The translations under genes were made by a program, and so were the position numbers. The notes below the pieces were generated by a model. The model was not told where the DNA came from. It ran no database searches and saw only the letters and a program-made list of their open reading frames with translations. Positions 17,681-27,752 of a DNA stretch of 64,000 nucleotides are shown in pieces; position 1 is the first letter of the stretch; each line of letters opens with the position of its first letter. This DNA is from Herbaspirillum chlorophenolicum (GTDB lineage: Bacteria > Pseudomonadota > Gammaproteobacteria > Burkholderiales > Burkholderiaceae_D), in NCBI RefSeq assembly GCF_001189955.1, contig NZ_LFLT01000017.1:1-64000 (forward strand). The letters run 5' to 3'.

Positions 17681-18843
17681 GCGAACGGACACTGCTGCGC
17701 ATTATTTGCTGGAGCCACCGGCGTGCTGTCGATCCGCTGCTGGCGGCGCTTGAGGGCTTTCACGCCGCGCATCCCGGGATCGAGATCAAAGTCGACCAGC
17801 GGCCCCTGAGCGACTTCGAGCATCAGGGCATCGACGGCGTCGCACGCGCTTACGACATGGTGATTTACGACCATCCTTTCAGCGGCGACATTGCAAAGGG
17901 AGAAGTATTTCTGCCGCTGGAAAAACATTTCCCGGATCTGTTCGGTGAACAGGCCGACCGTAATTACGTCGGCGCATCGCTGACCAGCTACCGTTATCGG
18001 GGCAGCGTCTGGGGCGCGCCTATCGATGCCGCGACCCAGCACGCGCTGGTGCGCCAGGACTTGCTCGACGCCGCGGGCGAAGCAGTGCCGAAGACCTGGG
18101 CGCAGGCGGTGGCCTTGGGCGAACGTTTGCAAAAACGGGGATTGAAACTGGGCCTGAGCGTGGAAACGCCGCATGCCTTGCTCGCCGTTGCCGCCTTGAT
18201 GGCGAATCAGGGACAGCCGTGGAGCACGGCGCCGGATCAAGCCTTCGCGATCGATCGCGCCGCATTCAAGGACGGCCTGCAATGGGTTCGACGCTTGCTG
18301 GCGTTTTGCCCGCCGGAAGCCCTGGGCTGGAACAGCATCGACCTGCATGAAGCCATGGTGGCGCGCGACGACATCGCGTATTGCCCTTGCGTCTACGGTT
18401 ATGCGACTTACGGCGAAGCCGACATGCGCAAGCCGCTGGCCTTTGCCGATTTCGCCGGTTTACGGGCGCCGTATCATGCCGGCTCCGCTATCGGCGGCAC
18501 CGCGCTGGGCGTATCGCGTTATTCGAAAGCGCCGCAGGCTGCGCTGGCCTTTGTCGCGTACATGGTTGGCGGGCACATCCAGGACCGGACGATTCCCGAA
18601 AACCATGGACAGCCGGCGCTGGTGTCGTCCTGGGAACGCAAGGAAAACGATGCGATTTTCAACGGCTTCTATTCTTCGGTACGGGCATCGATGGATACCG
18701 TCTGGGTCAGGCCGCGCATGCCCGGTTATGCGGAGTTCCAGCGCGACGCTGGCAATGCGGTAGCGGCAGCGCTGCGCGGCGAGCTGGATGACGACAAGGC
18801 GATCGATGAAGTACTGCGTCTGGCCGGGATGTTAAATCCCTAG
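17677..18843 (+). CDS. Family 1 solute-binding-protein homologue without an export signal
   Basis: The 388-residue product is clearly of the UgpB/MalE-type binding fold ([55 protein letters not shown]). The N-terminus [20 protein letters not shown] has no signal peptide or lipobox, and the start is fixed by an ATGA overlap with the MaoC gene. It should therefore be cytoplasmic, and no ABC permease accompanies it. It could be a ligand sensor, a chaperone-like CoA-ester binder, or an enzyme on this fold. It is the last gene before the operon terminator. Confidence 0.8.
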   Translation: MSERTLLRIICWSHRRAVDPLLAALEGFHAAHPGIEIKVDQRPLSDFEHQGIDGVARAYDMVIYDHPFSGDIAKGEVFLPLEKHFPDLFGEQADRNYVGASLTSYRYRGSVWGAPIDAATQHALVRQDLLDAAGEAVPKTWAQAVALGERLQKRGLKLGLSVETPHALLAVAALMANQGQPWSTAPDQAFAIDRAAFKDGLQWVRRLLAFCPPEALGWNSIDLHEAMVARDDIAYCPCVYGYATYGEADMRKPLAFADFAGLRAPYHAGSAIGGTALGVSRYSKAPQAALAFVAYMVGGHIQDRTIPENHGQPALVSSWERKENDAIFNGFYSSVRASMDTVWVRPRMPGYAEFQRDAGNAVAAALRGELDDDKAIDEVLRLAGMLNP

Positions 18844-18934
18844 CATTGCGAAGCAGTTTGCGCTGAGCGTTGCGGCCGTGCTTGGGGATGTTACCGGGCG
18901 AAGCCGCAGCGCGGAGATGTCTTGCGATAAAAAT

Positions 18935-18967
18935 AAAAAAGGGTTCCAATGACTTGGAACCCTTTTT
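18935..18967. terminator. Intrinsic terminator, end of TRAP/CoA operon
   Basis: AAAAAAGGGTTCCAA/TTGGAACCCTTTTT has a 9-bp stem with a TGAC loop. A T-tract follows on the plus strand and an A-tract precedes, so it may also serve the tRNA transcript from the minus strand. Confidence 0.9.
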
Positions 18968-18983
18968 GTTACTGCTGAATTTC

Positions 18984-19059
18984 TGGTAGGCCGTGCGGGA
19001 CTCGAACCTGCGACCAACGGATTAAAAGTCCGCTGCTCTACCAACTGAGCTAACGACCC
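18984..19059 (-). tRNA. tRNA-Lys (anticodon UUU)
   Basis: A 76-base cloverleaf including an encoded CCA. The anticodon UUU is complementary to 19024-19026. D loop AGTTGGTA and T loop TTCGAGT are standard. Oddities: the T-stem has one A-C mismatch (positions 51 and 63; GCAGG against CCCGC), and the acceptor stem has G1-U72 and U4-G69 wobbles. It still looks functional. Confidence 0.93.
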
Positions 19060-19148
19060 GAAAGACCGCAATTATAGGCAAACTTCATTGACGGTGTCAA
19101 ATCCCTGCGTAAAACGCTATACAAGAGCCACGTTTGCCGCAAAACCTA

Positions 19149-19913
19149 TTACTTCAGCCCAGGCAGGCGTTCCTTGGCGGTCTGGGCGGCCGGGCTGTTC
19201 GGGTATTTCGCGATCAATTGCTCCAGCGTTTTCTTGGCGGCGGCCTTGTCTTTCAGTTCGGCTTGCGAGCTGCCGATGTTGAGCATGGCGTCGGCTACCT
19301 TGGGATTGTCCGGGTAGTTCTTCACGACGTTCTGCTGGGCCGCGATGGCGCCCTTGTAGTCGCGCTGGGCGTACAGGGAGTTGCCTTGCCAGTACTGTGC
19401 CGAGGCGGCGTAGCCTGATTGCGGGTAGCGTTTGATGAAGTCGGCGAAGGCATTGGCCGCGCCCTTGTAGTCGCCGCCCTTGAACTGGGACAGCGCAGCA
19501 TCGTAGGCCTGCTGTTCGGAGACGCCGACGGCAACCGTCTGGCCGTCGACATTGACCTGTTGCGGTTCGAGCTTGCGCAGGCGCGCGTCGAGGTCAACGT
19601 AAAAATCTTTTTGCCGCTGCTGGGCGTTGGTGATCTCGTTGGTCAGCACTTCGATCTGGCCGCGCAGCGCCGAGATCTGCGATTGCAGGTTGTCGTTGCG
19701 GTCGGAGAGTGTGAGCACACTGTTTTTGTCAGCCTTGTTGGCAACGTCGTGCTGCAGGGCTTCGATCTTGGCGCGGATGTCCAGGATCGCCTTGCGCGCT
19801 TCGTCGTCGTCAAACAGGCCAGCGTGGGCGGTGAGCGGTAACCAGGCTGTGGCGGCCAGCACGGCCGCCACAGTTACCGATTTCAGTTTGAAAGCGGTAC
19901 GCATGTCGATCAT
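19149..19913 (-). CDS. cpoB: Tol-Pal system periplasmic coordinator CpoB (YbgF)
   Basis: The 254-residue product has a signal peptide (about residues 1-32, ending AHAGLF). A trimerising coiled coil follows (IRAKIEALQHDVANKAD to about residue 110), then TPR repeats to the C-terminus (AYDAALSQFKGGDYKGAANAF, YPQSGYAASAQYWQGNSLYA). CpoB links peptidoglycan synthesis to outer-membrane constriction with TolA. The start at 19913 is favoured because its ATG overlaps the pal stop (ATGA). It is the last gene of ybgC-tolQ-tolR-tolA-tolB-pal-cpoB. Confidence 0.92.
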   Translation of the reverse strand: MIDMRTAFKLKSVTVAAVLAATAWLPLTAHAGLFDDDEARKAILDIRAKIEALQHDVANKADKNSVLTLSDRNDNLQSQISALRGQIEVLTNEITNAQQRQKDFYVDLDARLRKLEPQQVNVDGQTVAVGVSEQQAYDAALSQFKGGDYKGAANAFADFIKRYPQSGYAASAQYWQGNSLYAQRDYKGAIAAQQNVVKNYPDNPKVADAMLNIGSSQAELKDKAAAKKTLEQLIAKYPNSPAAQTAKERLPGLK

Positions 19914-20431
19914 TGATAAGCGATGTCGGCGCGACGGTTTTCAGCGTAGGAAGCTTCGTCCTGGCCCAGGGCCTTAGGCTTTTCCTTGCCGAAGGATACG
20001 GCTTCGACTTGCGATTCCGACACGCCCAGCAGCACCAGTGCCTTGCGCACGGCTTCTGCACGCTTCTGGCCCAGGGCCAGGTTGTACTCGGCGCCGCCGC
20101 GATCATCGGTGTTACCTTGGATGATCACTTTGCGGTCCTTGTGGGCAACCAGGTACTTGGCGTGGTTTTCAACCACAGCGCGGTATTCGTCCTTGACGGT
20201 GTAGCTGTCGTAGTCGAAGTAGACGCTGCGCTTGGCCAGAACGCCTTGCGGGTCGTTCAGCGGGTCGGCGGAACCGGCGTTGACGGTGCCGACGGCGCGC
20301 ATGTCGGCGCCGGTGCCGGAACCGGCGCGGTTTTCAACAGGGGCGTTCTTGTCGTCCAGTTTGGTGGAGGAGCAAGCGGCCAGCAGAACAGCGCTGGAGA
20401 CGATGAGGGCGAGGGTGCTGATGGTACGCAT
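19910..20431 (-). CDS. pal: Peptidoglycan-associated outer-membrane lipoprotein Pal
   Basis: The 173-residue product starts at 20431; the upstream extension is rejected because it would displace the signal peptide. A type II signal ends in LLAAC (Cys about residue 20). The OmpA-like domain occupies the C-terminal two thirds (SVYFDYDSYTVKDEYRAVVE, IIQGNTDDRGGAEYNLALGQKRAEAV). Pal anchors the outer membrane to peptidoglycan and binds TolB. It lies 44 bases after tolB and is translationally coupled to cpoB. Confidence 0.95.
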   Translation of the reverse strand: MRTISTLALIVSSAVLLAACSSTKLDDKNAPVENRAGSGTGADMRAVGTVNAGSADPLNDPQGVLAKRSVYFDYDSYTVKDEYRAVVENHAKYLVAHKDRKVIIQGNTDDRGGAEYNLALGQKRAEAVRKALVLLGVSESQVEAVSFGKEKPKALGQDEASYAENRRADIAYQ

Positions 20432-20475
20432 TTTGGATTTCTCCTTGTCGTGATGAATGTGAATGTTAGATTTCT

Positions 20476-21753
20476 TTATTTCATGAACGGACCCCAAGTC
20501 GGTTCCCTGATATCACCGACTTGCGTTGTCAGACGCTGCTTGACACGGCCATCGACGGATACGATGGCAAGGGATCCGCGACGACCAGCTTCCGTCGCGT
20601 ACATAATGTATTTGCCGTTGGGGGCAAAGCTGGGCGATTGGTCTCGGTCGGTGTCCGACAGGCGTTGCTCCTGGCCATTGGTCAGGTCCAGCGCGTACAG
20701 CTGGAAGCGGCCGTCGCGGCGCGAGATGAAGGCCAGCGTTTTGCCGTCGGGCGAAATACGCGGGCTGATGTTGTAGCTGCCATTGAAGGTGACGCGCTGG
20801 GCGTTGCCGCCGTCCACGCTCACCTTGTAGATCTGCGGGCCGCCGCTGCGGTCGCTGGTGAAGTAAATGCTGCCGCCGTCAGGCGAGAAGCGTGGCTCGG
20901 TATCGATGCCGGACGTGTTGGTCAGGCGGCGCAGGCCGGAGCCGTCGGCATTGATGACGTAGACCTGGGTCAGGCCGTCGCGCGACAGTGCTACCGCCAG
21001 GCGCGAGCCGTCCGGTGACCAGGAGGGGGCCGAGTTGCTGCCCTTGAAGTTGGCGACGATGGAGCGCTGGCGGGTCACCAGGTTCTGGATGTAGACGATG
21101 GGTTTCTTGGCTTCGAACGAAACGTAGGCCACCTTGGTGCCATCGGGCGACCAGGAGGGCGAAATGATGGGTTCGTTCGAGCGCAGCGCGACCTGGTTGC
21201 CTTCGCCATCGGCGTCGGCCACTTCCAGGCGGTATTCGCTGCCCGACTTGGTGACGTAGGCGATGCGGGTCGAGAAGATGCCCGGGATGCCGGTCAGTTT
21301 CTGGTAGATGTCGTCGGCGATCTTGTGCGCGGTCAGGCGGATCAGTTGCGATTGGCTGCCGAAGGACAGTGCCGAGAGCTGGCTCGATTGCACGGTGTCG
21401 AACAGGCGGTAGCGCACGTCGAAGCGGCCATCGGCCAGGCGTTGTACGCTGCCCACGGCCAGCGCGTTGGCGCCGCGCTTTTGCCAGTCGGCGTAGTTGA
21501 TGGTGGACGAATCCGACAGTGCATCGCTGTTGTCGATGAGCTTGAACACGCCGCTGCGGGCCAGGTCGGCCTTGATGATGGCGGTGATCTGCTGCGGCGC
21601 GGCTTCTTCGCCGGGGAAGGCGGTGATGGCGATGGGGATCTGGGTGGCGCCCACGCCGGTGATTTCGAAGCGCAACTGCGCCTGCGAGGCCGGCGCGAAT
21701 GCCAGGCCGACGGCGGCTACTGCAATGCTGGTCAGGTAACGGACATTTCTCAT
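20476..21753 (-). CDS. tolB: Tol-Pal periplasmic beta-propeller protein TolB
   Basis: The 425-residue product has a signal peptide ([20 protein letters not shown]). An N-terminal alpha/beta domain (about 30-165) is followed by a six-bladed propeller built from repeats such as [34 protein letters not shown] and [19 protein letters not shown]. TolB shuttles between Pal and TolA during envelope constriction. It starts only 3 bases after the tolA stop. Length and repeat number match the family. Confidence 0.95.
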   Translation of the reverse strand: MRNVRYLTSIAVAAVGLAFAPASQAQLRFEITGVGATQIPIAITAFPGEEAAPQQITAIIKADLARSGVFKLIDNSDALSDSSTINYADWQKRGANALAVGSVQRLADGRFDVRYRLFDTVQSSQLSALSFGSQSQLIRLTAHKIADDIYQKLTGIPGIFSTRIAYVTKSGSEYRLEVADADGEGNQVALRSNEPIISPSWSPDGTKVAYVSFEAKKPIVYIQNLVTRQRSIVANFKGSNSAPSWSPDGSRLAVALSRDGLTQVYVINADGSGLRRLTNTSGIDTEPRFSPDGGSIYFTSDRSGGPQIYKVSVDGGNAQRVTFNGSYNISPRISPDGKTLAFISRRDGRFQLYALDLTNGQEQRLSDTDRDQSPSFAPNGKYIMYATEAGRRGSLAIVSVDGRVKQRLTTQVGDIREPTWGPFMK

Positions 21754-21756
21754 CGT

Positions 21757-22668
21757 TTACTGATCTTTCGGTTTGTGGGTAAAGGTGAAGCTGGACGGCA
21801 CCTTGCCATCCTTGTCCGGCGGGAACGGCTGCGACTTCATGATGGCTTGGCGCACTGCATCGTCAAAGCCCGGCACACCGGACGATTTGTTGTTGCGCAC
21901 GCTGCGCACCGTGCCATCCGGGAAGAGTTCGACAGTGTACTCCACGGCTGGGTTTCCGCTGAGGTCGCCGGGAACGTCGAAAATCGTGTTGGAACGGATC
22001 TTGGCACGCAGTTTATTGGCGTAATCCGGGTTGCCGCGCGGTCCTTGCGACTTCTCGGCCGTGCCATTGCCGCCGGTGCTGCTGGTAGCCTGGCCCATCA
22101 TGCGCTTCAAGTCGTCCTGGCGGCGCTGTTCGGCAGCCTTGGCGTCAGCGGCGGCCTGCTGCTGTTTCTTCTTGTCGGCAGCTTGCTTCTCGGCATCGGC
22201 TTTTTTCTTGGCCTCGTCCTCTTTCTGCTTGTCTTCCTTCAGTTTCTTCTGCTTCTCGGCTTCGAGCTTTTCTTTCTTCTCGCGTTCCTGCTTTTCCTTA
22301 TCGGCCTTTTCCTGCTGTTGCTTCTGCTCCAGCTCTTGCTTGCGCTTTTTCTCTTTTTCCAGGGCGATATCGGGCTTCTCGACCTTGGGCTCGTCGATTA
22401 CCTTGGGCGGCTCGGGCTTCGGCTCGGGCTGGATTTTCGGTTGCGGCTCGGGTTGCGGTTCCGGCTGGGGCGGCGGTACGGGCAGGGGCGCCGCTTCCTT
22501 GTATTGCGGATCCCAGATCTCGGCCTCGACCGTCAATGGCGTCTCGTTTTGCCAACGGATGCCGATCCAGAAGAACAGGAATAGCGCGACGTGCATCACC
22601 AGCGCCAGCGCGATGGCGCGCCAGCGGCCGGGAGGCTTGGGGATGTTGTACGGAGAGTTGTCGCTCAT
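21757..22668 (-). CDS. tolA: TolA, inner-membrane to outer-membrane linker
   Basis: The 303-residue product has one membrane helix near the N-terminus (RAIALALVMHVALFLFFWIG). A Pro/Glu/Lys-rich stretch (PQPEPQPEPQPKIQPEPKPE) and a long charged Lys/Glu/Ala/Gln helix (about residues 105-200) follow. The C-terminal TonB-like domain III ends the protein (AVEYTVELFPDGTVRSVRNN, AVRQAIMKSQPFPPD). The helix domain is shorter than in E. coli TolA (421 residues). TolA is energised by TolQ-TolR and contacts Pal and CpoB. Confidence 0.93.
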   Translation of the reverse strand: MSDNSPYNIPKPPGRWRAIALALVMHVALFLFFWIGIRWQNETPLTVEAEIWDPQYKEAAPLPVPPPQPEPQPEPQPKIQPEPKPEPPKVIDEPKVEKPDIALEKEKKRKQELEQKQQQEKADKEKQEREKKEKLEAEKQKKLKEDKQKEDEAKKKADAEKQAADKKKQQQAAADAKAAEQRRQDDLKRMMGQATSSTGGNGTAEKSQGPRGNPDYANKLRAKIRSNTIFDVPGDLSGNPAVEYTVELFPDGTVRSVRNNKSSGVPGFDDAVRQAIMKSQPFPPDKDGKVPSSFTFTHKPKDQ

Positions 22669-22688
22669 GGTGACTGCTTGGTAGCTGC

Positions 22689-23123
22689 TTACTTGGTGGC
22701 CAGGCCGACGCGCGCGATCCCCTGTTTTTTCACTTCGGAAATCACCTGCACCACCTCGTCGTACTTGATTTCCTTGTCGGCCGAGATCATCACTGCCAGG
22801 TCCGGGTTGTCGGCGTGCAATGCCTGCAGGCGTTCAGCCAGGTCGACCTTGCCGGTCACGGTTTCGGCTTTCTTGCCGCCGCTCTTGGGGCCGTTGATGC
22901 GGATCGTGGCCTGGGTGTTGGGCTTCAAGGCGATTTCGATATAGTCGGCCGGCGGCTGCGTGGACTTGCCGGCGGTCGGCAGGTTGATCACGCTCGGATT
23001 GGTAATGGGGGCAGCGACCATGAAGATGATCAGCAGCACCAGCATCACGTCGATGTAAGGCACGACGTTGATCTCTGACTTGAATTTGCGGGTACGGCCC
23101 CCGCGCATCGATGAGCCGGCCAT
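22689..23123 (-). CDS. tolR: TolR, Tol-Pal proton-channel subunit
   Basis: The 144-residue product starts at 23123 (MAGSSMRGGRTRKFKSEINV), one base inside the tolQ stop. A single membrane helix contains the essential Asp (VPYIDVMLVLLIIFMVAAP), and the periplasmic domain ends VISEVKKQGIARVGLATK. It is an ExbD/TolR family protein that uses the proton motive force with TolQ to move TolA. Confidence 0.95.
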   Translation of the reverse strand: MAGSSMRGGRTRKFKSEINVVPYIDVMLVLLIIFMVAAPITNPSVINLPTAGKSTQPPADYIEIALKPNTQATIRINGPKSGGKKAETVTGKVDLAERLQALHADNPDLAVMISADKEIKYDEVVQVISEVKKQGIARVGLATK

Positions 23124-23827
23124 TAGCGTGCCTGACGTTGCAAGATGTTGGAGAATTCTTCGATGAAGCTTTCGAAACGGATCGCCAGGCGGTCGATGTC
23201 GTGCGAGTAGCGGTTGAATGCCACCACGGCCGGAATCGCCGCGAACAGGCCGATGGCGGTGGCGATCAGCGCTTCGGCAATGCCGGGAGCAACCGCCGCC
23301 AGCGTGGCCTGTTGCACGTTGGCCAGGCCGCGGAAGGCGTTCATGATGCCCCACACCGTGCCGAACAGGCCGACATAGGGCGAGACCGAACCGACCGAGG
23401 CCAGGAAGGCCAGGTGCGATTCCAGCGCATCCATCTCGCGCTGGTAGGCCGCGCGCATGGCGCGGCGTGCGCCGTCGAGCAGGGCGCCGTTGTCGGCCGA
23501 GCCGCCGCGTGCGGCCACCGAGGCCTTGGCCTTGTTGAATTCACCCATGCCGGCCTGGAAGATGCGTTCCAGCGCGCCACCGCTGCCGCCCGCCTTGCGG
23601 CGGTTGGAGAGGGCATCCTGGTACAGCGCGGCGAGGTTGCCGCCGGACCAGAATACGCGCTCGAATTCTTCGGTCTGTATGCGGGCGCTGCGGATGGCGA
23701 ACATCTTGCGGAAGATGTAGGTCCAGCTCATGACCGATGCAGACAGCAGCAGCAGCATCACCAGTTGCACCAGGACGGACGCGTTGGCGATCAGCGAAAT
23801 GAAGGACAGGTCTTGTGTGACGTTCAT
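23123..23827 (-). CDS. tolQ: TolQ, Tol-Pal proton-channel subunit
   Basis: The 234-residue ExbB/TolQ family protein has three membrane helices: near the N-terminus (LIANASVLVQLVMLLLLSAS), in the middle (GSVSPYVGLFGTVWGIMNAF) and after it (IAEALIATAIGLFAAIPAVV). The last two contain the proton-path residues. It forms the stator ring around TolR. It overlaps tolR by one base and follows ybgC by 132 bases. Confidence 0.95.
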   Translation of the reverse strand: MNVTQDLSFISLIANASVLVQLVMLLLLSASVMSWTYIFRKMFAIRSARIQTEEFERVFWSGGNLAALYQDALSNRRKAGGSGGALERIFQAGMGEFNKAKASVAARGGSADNGALLDGARRAMRAAYQREMDALESHLAFLASVGSVSPYVGLFGTVWGIMNAFRGLANVQQATLAAVAPGIAEALIATAIGLFAAIPAVVAFNRYSHDIDRLAIRFESFIEEFSNILQRQAR

Positions 23828-23959
23828 GGGGATGTGTGGCGGCTAAAAGGGCGGCAATTAAAAGGACTGCAAATTGTAAGAGCAAAAATTTCGGTTCCGA
23901 TACCGGCGCTTGTTAAGCAAAGCTTGCCGGCAGCCTGCATGTTCTTGGTGCCCATGTGC

Positions 23960-24436
23960 TCATGGCGCGTCCTGCCGGGTCGGCCCAGGGGCAGTCTTGA
24001 TGCGCGAAAGCAGTTCTGCGGGAATTTGTTGCGGGCGGAAGCTTGCGGCATCGACGCAGACCACGGTAATGCGTCCGCGGGCCAGCAATGTTGCTTCCTG
24101 GTTATTTCCGGCGGCGCCGTTCCCCGACGGCAGGCGCCAAGCTTCCTGGACAAACTCGATGGAAGCGTTTCGGAACTTTTCGACCACGACGGTGAGTTTG
24201 AGTTCATCGTCCAGGCGGGCCGGGGAGAGATAATCGACGCTGGTGCTTTTGACCACGAAGATGGCGCCGGTGGTCTCGGCCAGGTGTTGCTGCTGAAACC
24301 CGAAGGAGCGCAGCCATTCGGTGCGGGCGCGCTCGAAGAACTTCAGGTAATTGGCGTAGAAGACGACACCGCCGGTGTCGGTATCTTCGTAATAGACTCG
24401 GATCTTCCAGTTGAACGGACTACTGGCGGCACTCAT
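23960..24436 (-). CDS. ybgC: YbgC acyl-CoA thioesterase
   Basis: The 158-residue product starts at 24436 (MSAASSPFNWKIRVYYEDTD); the upstream extension is rejected. The hot-dog thioesterase signature YYEDTDTGGVVFYANYLKFFERARTE contains the catalytic Asp. It hydrolyses acyl-CoA or acyl-ACP and by family association links to phospholipid metabolism. It is the usual first gene of the tol operon, as here. Confidence 0.94.
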   Translation of the reverse strand: MSAASSPFNWKIRVYYEDTDTGGVVFYANYLKFFERARTEWLRSFGFQQQHLAETTGAIFVVKSTSVDYLSPARLDDELKLTVVVEKFRNASIEFVQEAWRLPSGNGAAGNNQEATLLARGRITVVCVDAASFRPQQIPAELLSRIKTAPGPTRQDAP

Positions 24437-24576
24437 ATGCTTCTTGTTATTCGGCGAATTGTCGTTGCGGATGCACGAAAAATGTTGCTTGCGTGAAACG
24501 GCCCGAAAGCCGGTTGGAAAGGCGTTTCTGCGGCGGTGTGGCATCGCAGCAGAAAAACGTCATTTTACCTCATCCG

Positions 24577-25329
24577 TTACTGTTTGCGCTTGATGTTGAA
24601 GGCGCCGAAGCCTTGGCAGGTCGGCATCAGTTCCATGTAGTTGATGTTCACGTGCGCCGGCATGGTGGCGACCCAGAAGGCCGCTTCGGCGATATCTTCG
24701 GCGGTCAGCGGGACGGTGCCTTCATAGACCTTGGCTGCAGCCGAGTCGTCGCCCTTGAAGCGCACGTTGGAGAATTCGGTGCCGCCGCACAGGCCCGGCG
24801 CCACGTTGGTGGCGCGCACGCCGGTGCCCACCAGGTCGGCGCGCAGGTTCAGGGTGAACTGGTCGACGAAGGCCTTGGTGGCGCCGTAGACGTTGCCGCC
24901 CGGATAAGGATAGGCGCCGGCAGTCGAGCCCAGGTTGATGATGGTGCCGCTGCCGCGCTTGACCATGGCCGGCAGCAGGGCGTGGGTGATGGTCACCAGG
25001 CCCTTGACATTGGTGTCGATCATGGTTTCCCAGTCCGACAGCGCGACTTCGTGGGCCGGGCCCAGGCCTAGGGCCAGGCCGGCGTTGTTGATCAGCACGT
25101 CGATGTTCTTCCACTCGCCCTGCAGGCTGGCCAGGCCGGCATCGATCGATTGCTTGCTGGTCACGTCCAGCACCAGCGGCAGCACATTGCCGGCGCCCAG
25201 CTCGTTGACCAGTTCATCCAGGCGCTCCTTGCGGCGACCTGCGGCGATCACCTTATGGCCGTTCTTGGCGAATTTGCGTGCCATGGCGGCGCCGAATCCT
25301 GCGGTTGCTCCTGTAATCAAAACGACCAT
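24577..25329 (-). CDS. ydfG: SDR-family NADP-dependent 3-hydroxy acid dehydrogenase, YdfG-like
   Basis: The 250-residue product starts at 25329 with AGGAG before it. The Rossmann motif TGATAGFGAAMA, NNAGLALG and catalytic Ser-Tyr-Lys (NLGSTAGAYPYPGGNVYGATKA) are all present. The C-terminal half (GLCGGTEFSNVRFKGDD; WVATMPAHVNINYMELMP) is diagnostic of YdfG, which oxidises serine, allo-threonine and 3-hydroxy acids, including malonic semialdehyde reduction. It is divergent from glyA. Confidence 0.9.
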   Translation of the reverse strand: MVVLITGATAGFGAAMARKFAKNGHKVIAAGRRKERLDELVNELGAGNVLPLVLDVTSKQSIDAGLASLQGEWKNIDVLINNAGLALGLGPAHEVALSDWETMIDTNVKGLVTITHALLPAMVKRGSGTIINLGSTAGAYPYPGGNVYGATKAFVDQFTLNLRADLVGTGVRATNVAPGLCGGTEFSNVRFKGDDSAAAKVYEGTVPLTAEDIAEAAFWVATMPAHVNINYMELMPTCQGFGAFNIKRKQ

Positions 25330-25486
25330 CTGCAAATCTCCTGTTATGGTGCGGGGCCGGCGGCAGCCTTGGCAGGCGGGATTGCCGTCCCGGAAAGAAA
25401 ACGAAATTGTAGCCCAAAGCGGGTTTTTACGAGGGCAGGCTCGCTTTTGAGGATGGCCGGGCGGTGTTGCGCGATGGCGAACCGTC

Positions 25487-25515
25487 TTGCTGAAATCGCC
25501 CCATTTCAATACAAT
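25487..25515 (+). promoter_or_regulatory. Sigma-70 promoter of glyA
   Basis: TTGCTG (25487-25492), 17 bases, TACAAT (25510-25515). The predicted start, near 25522, is just before the riboswitch aptamer. Confidence 0.75.
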
Positions 25516-25528
25516 GCGCTCACCATTT

Positions 25529-25623
25529 CGTCTCACGTAACTGGCGAAAAGCCGGAGCATCTCCGGCCAAGATGGGTATCCATCGGGAAGCGTGAGATTT
25601 CATCAGCCGTGCGCCTGGGCAGC
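25529..25623 (+). promoter_or_regulatory. ZTP/ZMP riboswitch (pfl motif) in the glyA leader
   Basis: P1 is TCTCACG/CGTGAGA (25531-25537 with 25591-25597), enclosing GTAACTGGCGAAAA and hairpins GCCGGAG/CTCCGGC and GATGG/CCATC. After a linker comes the conserved 3' domain AGCCGTGCGCCTGGGCAGC. These are the hallmark conserved blocks of the pfl RNA, which senses ZMP/ZTP and is known before glyA and other one-carbon genes. GGGCAGCC (25617-25624) can pair with GGCTGCCC (25644-25651), a possible expression platform. Confidence 0.87.
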
Positions 25624-25757
25624 CGAATGGAAAGTACGACTGAGGCTGCCCGCAATCCCACCTGTTTGGCCCTCATTCGATTTTGAAGTCGACCCGAGCG
25701 GCATTGTGTCGCCGTGACGGTTGGTCTTCGGCCGCACCTCATCAATTTGGAGAAACC

Positions 25758-27002
<1,245 letters not shown>

Positions 27003-27058
27003 TCATGATTGCATGGGGCCGGTTGGCCGCCATGGGTTGTTTGTAGTTCGAGCTGAGC

Positions 27059-27086
27059 GACGGCGCCTGGGACAGGGCGCCGTCGT
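27059..27086 (+). terminator. Strong hairpin after glyA
   Basis: GACGGCGCC pairs with GGCGCCGTC around an 8-base loop, about 60 bases after the glyA stop. The following T-tract is poor, so it could act as a stability or Rho-assisted end rather than a classical terminator. Confidence 0.5.
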
Positions 27087-27180
27087 TTATCCGCAGTACC
27101 ATGTGGTTTGAGCGTGTTTGCCAGCCTGGAGGCCGGCAGATGCAGATAACGCAACAATGTAACGATCGCCCATTGCCGCC

Positions 27181-27660
27181 ATGAAGTGCCCATTCTGCAA
27201 TCACGAAGATACACCGGTGCTGGACACGCGCGTTTCCGAAGACGGCAGCTCGATCCGCCGCCGGCGCCGCTGCGACAATTGCGATAAACGTTTCACTACC
27301 TATGAGCGCATCGAGCTGACGATGCCGGTGATCGTCAAGAAGAACGGCAGCCGTACCGAGTTCGATCCGGCCAAGCTGCGCGGTAGCCTGATGCTGGCGC
27401 TACGCAAGCGCCCGGTGTCGGCCGAGGCGCTCGACGCCGCGATCCAGAGCATCCAGGAAAAGCTGCTGCAAAGCGGTGCGCGCGAAGTGGTGTCGGGCCA
27501 GATCGGCGAACTGGTCATGCGCGAACTCAAGCGCCTGGACAAGATTGCCTATATCCGTTTCGCTTCGGTGTACAAGAGTTTCGAGGATGTGACCGAATTC
27601 CAGGATGCCATCGCAGAAGTCGGCCAGGAGCGCAAGGCGGCCAAGAAGCGGGATATCTGA
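27181..27660 (+). CDS. nrdR: NrdR, repressor of ribonucleotide reductase genes
   Basis: The 159-residue product has a zinc ribbon (MKCPFC with Cys 3 and 6; CDNCDKRF with Cys 31 and 34) and an Arg-rich nucleic-acid-binding patch between them (SIRRRRRC). An ATP-cone domain follows (about residues 49-139; [20 protein letters not shown]). NrdR senses ATP/dATP and represses nrd operons. glyA followed by nrdR is a common order in proteobacteria. Confidence 0.96.
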   Translation: MKCPFCNHEDTPVLDTRVSEDGSSIRRRRRCDNCDKRFTTYERIELTMPVIVKKNGSRTEFDPAKLRGSLMLALRKRPVSAEALDAAIQSIQEKLLQSGAREVVSGQIGELVMRELKRLDKIAYIRFASVYKSFEDVTEFQDAIAEVGQERKAAKKRDI

Positions 27661-27720
27661 AGGAAGTGAACGCCGTTGCGCCGGTGGAATCCGGAGCGCA
27701 AGGAAAATGCGTGAAGAAAT

Positions 27721-27750
27721 AAAAAACGGCTGCAGATGCAGCCGTTTTTT
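27721..27750. terminator. Bidirectional terminator for nrdR and 6S RNA
   Basis: AAAAAACGGCTGCA/TGCAGCCGTTTTTT with a short loop. It ends nrdR on the plus strand and lies directly after the predicted 3' end of 6S RNA on the minus strand. Confidence 0.9.
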
Positions 27751-27752
27751 AT

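Noticed and set aside
25683-25757. Longer glyA reading frame beginning at 25683
   Set aside because: The extra residues come from the riboswitch leader; the ATG at 25758 has a ribosome site and fits SHMT length and the Lys229 position.
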